A stretch of 64,000 nt of DNA from Xanthobacter sp. YC-JY1 (GTDB lineage: Bacteria > Pseudomonadota > Alphaproteobacteria > Rhizobiales > Xanthobacteraceae). The translations under genes were made by a program, and so were the position numbers. Below, in pieces: positions 61,774 to 64,000 of the stretch. The notes under the pieces were generated by a model. That model was not told where the DNA came from and did no database searches. It saw only the letters and a program-made list of their open reading frames with translations. The stretch spans positions 2,217,001-2,281,000 of the forward strand of contig NZ_CP032674.1 of assembly GCF_021730305.1 (NCBI RefSeq). Direction: 5' to 3'. Each line of letters opens with the position of its first letter. The stretch's first letter is position 1.

Positions 61774-64000
61774 ATGTTCTCCGAACTGTGCATCCGACGC
61801 CCGGTGATGACGACGCTGATCATGCTGTCGCTCGTGGTGGCGGGCCTGTTCGCCTATCGCCAACTTCCCGTCGCGGCGCTGCCGCGGGTGGATTTCCCCA
61901 CCATCAACATCTCGGCGAGCCTGCCGGGCGCCAGCCCCGAGACCATGGCGACCTCGGTGGCGACGCCCATCGAGCGCCAGCTCGCCACCATCGCCGGCAT
62001 CTCCTCGCTCACCTCCTCGTCCACCCAGGGCTCCACGTCGATCACCGTGCAGTTCGACCTGAACCGCAGCATCGACGCGGCGGCCCTCGACGTGCAGTCC
62101 GCCCTCTCCGTCGCCCAGCGCCAGCTGCCCGACGAGATGACCACCCCGCCGAGCTTCCGGAAGGTGAATCCCGCCGACGCGCCGGTGATCCTGCTCGCCA
62201 TCTCCTCGGACACGCTGCCCCTGTCGGCGGTGAACGAATATGCCGACACGCTGATCGGCCAGCAGATCTCCCAGCTCCCCGGCGTGGCGCAGGTGCAGAT
62301 CTACGGCTCGCAGAAATATGCCGTGCGCATCCGGGTCGATCCGGCCGCCGCCGGCGCGCGCAACATCTCGGCCGACGACATCCAGCGGGCGGTGGAGGCA
62401 GCGGCCTCCAACACGCCGCTCGGCATCGTCTCCGGGCCGAAGCAGGCGCAGACCATCGACATGGGCACGCCCAAGGCGGACGCCTCCCAGTTCCGCCGGG
62501 TGGTGGTGAAGGCGCGCGACGGCTCGGTGGTGCGGCTCGAGGAGATCGCCGTCGTCTCGGACGGCGTGGAGAACGAGCGCGTCGCCAGCTGGTTCAACGA
62601 CCGCCGCGCGGTGGTGCTCGCCGTGGTCCGCCAGCCCGACGCCAACACCGTGCAGGTGGTGGACGAGGTGCGCGACCGCCTGCCCCAGTTCCGCGCCCAG
62701 CTGCCCGGCTCGGTGGGCATCGAGGTGCTGAACGACCGCTCCGTCTCCGTCCGCGACGCGGTGGCGGACGTGCAGAAGACCCTGTTCGAGGCGATCGTCC
62801 TCGTGGTGCTGGTGATCTTCCTGTTCCTGCGCAACGTGCGCGCGACGATCATCCCCTCGCTGGCGCTGCCTTTGTCCATCATCGCCACCTTCGCGGCCAT
62901 GTGGGGCTTCGGCTATTCCATCAACAACATGACGCTGCTGGCGCTGACGCTGTGCGTCGGCTTCGTGGTGGACGACGCTATCGTCGTGCTGGAGAACATC
63001 TATCGCCACGTGGAGGCGGGGGAGAGCCCGTTCCGCGCGGCGCTGCGCGGCTCGCGCGAGATCGGCTTCACCATCATCTCCATGACGCTGTCGCTGGTGG
63101 CGGTGTTCATTCCCGTGCTGTTCATGGGCGGCGTGGTGGGCCGGGTGTTCCGCGAGTTCGCGGTGACCATCTCGGTGGCCATCCTCGTCTCCGGCTTCGT
63201 CTCCCTCACGCTCACGCCCATGCTGTGCGCCCGCGTGATGAAGCCGGTGGACCACACGAAGAAGCCCGGCTGGTTCTTCCGCGTCACCGAACGGATGTTC
63301 GACTCTTGGCTCAACGCCTACCGGGTGAGCCTCGATTTCGTGCTGCGGCACAAGCCCTTCATGCTGGTGGTGACGTTCGCCACCATCGGCCTGTCGGTAT
63401 ATCTCTACATCGTCATCCCGAAGGGCTTCTTCCCGCAGGAGGACAACGGCTTCATCACCGGCACGGTGGAGGCGGCGACGGACAGCTCCTTCGCCGCCAT
63501 GGTGGAGCGCCAGAAGCAGGTGGCGGACGTGGTGCGCGCCGATCCGGCCGTGGACTATATCGTCTCCACCGCCGGCGCCACAGGCAGCAGCCGCACCACC
63601 AATACCGGCCGCCTGTTCATCGCCCTGAAGCCCAAGGGCAACGGGCCGGGCGAGCGCGTGGGCTCAGCCAACGACGTGATCCAGGGCCTGAGGAAGCGCG
63701 TTGCGCAGGTGCCCGGCGTCAACGTCTTCTTCCAGCCGGTGCAGAACATCAACGTGGGCGGCGTCGCCTCCAAGAGCCAGTATCAGTACACGCTGCAAAG
63801 CCCGGACACGGAGACCCTCTACGCCTTCGCCCAGACGATGGAGCAGCGCCTTGCGCAGCTTCCGGGTCTTCGCGACGTGACCTCCGACCTCCAGATCACC
63901 AATCCCCAGCTCACCATCGAGCTGGACAAGGACAAGGCGGCGGCCCTCGGCATCACCGAGCAGCAGCTGCGGGATGCGCTCTACACCCAGTTCGGCACCC
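61774..64000 (+). CDS. RND efflux pump (MdtB/AcrB-like), 5' part
   Basis: The first 742 codons of a ~1030-residue pump; the frame runs off the window. TM1 is MTTLIMLSLVVAGLFAYRQL-like; porter domains (~40-330) hold GASPETMATSVATPIERQLA. TM2-TM6 follow (~335-540) with the proton-relay Asp pair in VVDDAIVVLENIYRH (TM4). The second periplasmic half begins near residue 560 (IPKGFFPQEDNGFITG). It should export drugs, metabolites or metals driven by protons. The substrate class is not decided. Confidence 0.93.
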   Translation, partial: MFSELCIRRPVMTTLIMLSLVVAGLFAYRQLPVAALPRVDFPTINISASLPGASPETMATSVATPIERQLATIAGISSLTSSSTQGSTSITVQFDLNRSIDAAALDVQSALSVAQRQLPDEMTTPPSFRKVNPADAPVILLAISSDTLPLSAVNEYADTLIGQQISQLPGVAQVQIYGSQKYAVRIRVDPAAAGARNISADDIQRAVEAAASNTPLGIVSGPKQAQTIDMGTPKADASQFRRVVVKARDGSVVRLEEIAVVSDGVENERVASWFNDRRAVVLAVVRQPDANTVQVVDEVRDRLPQFRAQLPGSVGIEVLNDRSVSVRDAVADVQKTLFEAIVLVVLVIFLFLRNVRATIIPSLALPLSIIATFAAMWGFGYSINNMTLLALTLCVGFVVDDAIVVLENIYRHVEAGESPFRAALRGSREIGFTIISMTLSLVAVFIPVLFMGGVVGRVFREFAVTISVAILVSGFVSLTLTPMLCARVMKPVDHTKKPGWFFRVTERMFDSWLNAYRVSLDFVLRHKPFMLVVTFATIGLSVYLYIVIPKGFFPQEDNGFITGTVEAATDSSFAAMVERQKQVADVVRADPAVDYIVSTAGATGSSRTTNTGRLFIALKPKGNGPGERVGSANDVIQGLRKRVAQVPGVNVFFQPVQNINVGGVASKSQYQYTLQSPDTETLYAFAQTMEQRLAQLPGLRDVTSDLQITNPQLTIELDKDKAAALGITEQQLRDALYTQFGT

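Noticed and set aside
1..64000. CRISPR arrays, insertion sequences, phage genes and biosynthetic clusters
   Set aside because: No direct-repeat/spacer pattern, transposase, integrase, phage structural protein or NRPS/PKS motif was seen on either strand.

Overview
This is a 64 kb stretch of a high-GC alphaproteobacterial chromosome. Codon use is strongly GC3-biased, there are many GTG starts with good Shine-Dalgarno sites, and the tRNA-His has A73 and no encoded G-1, which is typical of Rhizobiales-type Alphaproteobacteria. The mix of HAAT-type ABC importers, HWE kinases, a CheB/CheR hybrid kinase and SbmA/BacA-like, EgtBD and VIT proteins fits a metabolically versatile soil or plant-associated member of Hyphomicrobiales. 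A Xanthobacteraceae-like organism is my inference and was not tested by a search.

Layout. 1-2.8 kb: the 5' end of a secreted, possibly autotransporter-like gene, then a TctD/TctE-like two-component pair. 3.0-6.0 kb: a sulfonate/nitrate-type ABC importer whose binding-protein gene carries an in-frame TAG. 6.1-9.6 kb: a VIT-family protein, a GAF/HWE kinase and small secreted proteins. 9.8-11.8 kb: a NarX/NarL-type two-component pair. 11.8-20.8 kb: a minus-strand catabolic gene set under a GntR/UTRA regulator. It holds a Tat-exported binding protein, two paralogous small diiron (ferritin-fold) proteins, LivHMGF, an alpha/beta hydrolase and a RidA protein. 21.0-24.8 kb: a second binding protein with an AA_synth-family protein and a 3-hydroxyisobutyrate dehydrogenase-like enzyme, divergent from a LysR gene. 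25-32.3 kb: an orphan BrnA-like antitoxin, an SbmA/BacA-like transporter, small membrane proteins, a single-domain receiver and a 1457-residue CheB-CheR-PAS-kinase-REC-REC-LuxR protein.

32.6-35.8 kb: a MacAB/Lol-type export system. 36.1-39.2 kb: an anion-type ABC importer with a duplicated permease and no binding protein. 40.1-49.5 kb: a Liv importer with a fused LivM-LivG, a DUF35 protein, a crotonase, a thiolase, an acyl-CoA ligase, a TetR regulator and a binding protein; together these look like uptake, CoA activation and beta-oxidation of an organic acid. 49.9 kb: tRNA-His. 50.2-53.6 kb: a PDR-type [2Fe-2S] reductase and a nitronate monooxygenase-like enzyme divergent from a LysR gene. 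53.7-56.0 kb: egtB-egtD (ergothioneine). 56-60.4 kb: small genes, a K+/H+ antiporter and a class I aminotransferase. 60.6-64 kb: an RND adaptor and the 5' part of its pump, cut by the window edge.

The most interesting candidate for an undescribed system is the diiron pair and its operon at 11.8-20.8 kb. One subunit keeps all the usual carboxylate/histidine ligands, while its paralogue has Lys in place of the last Glu. The set is packaged with its own uptake system, RidA and hydrolase, which suggests oxidation of a nitrogen-containing imported compound.
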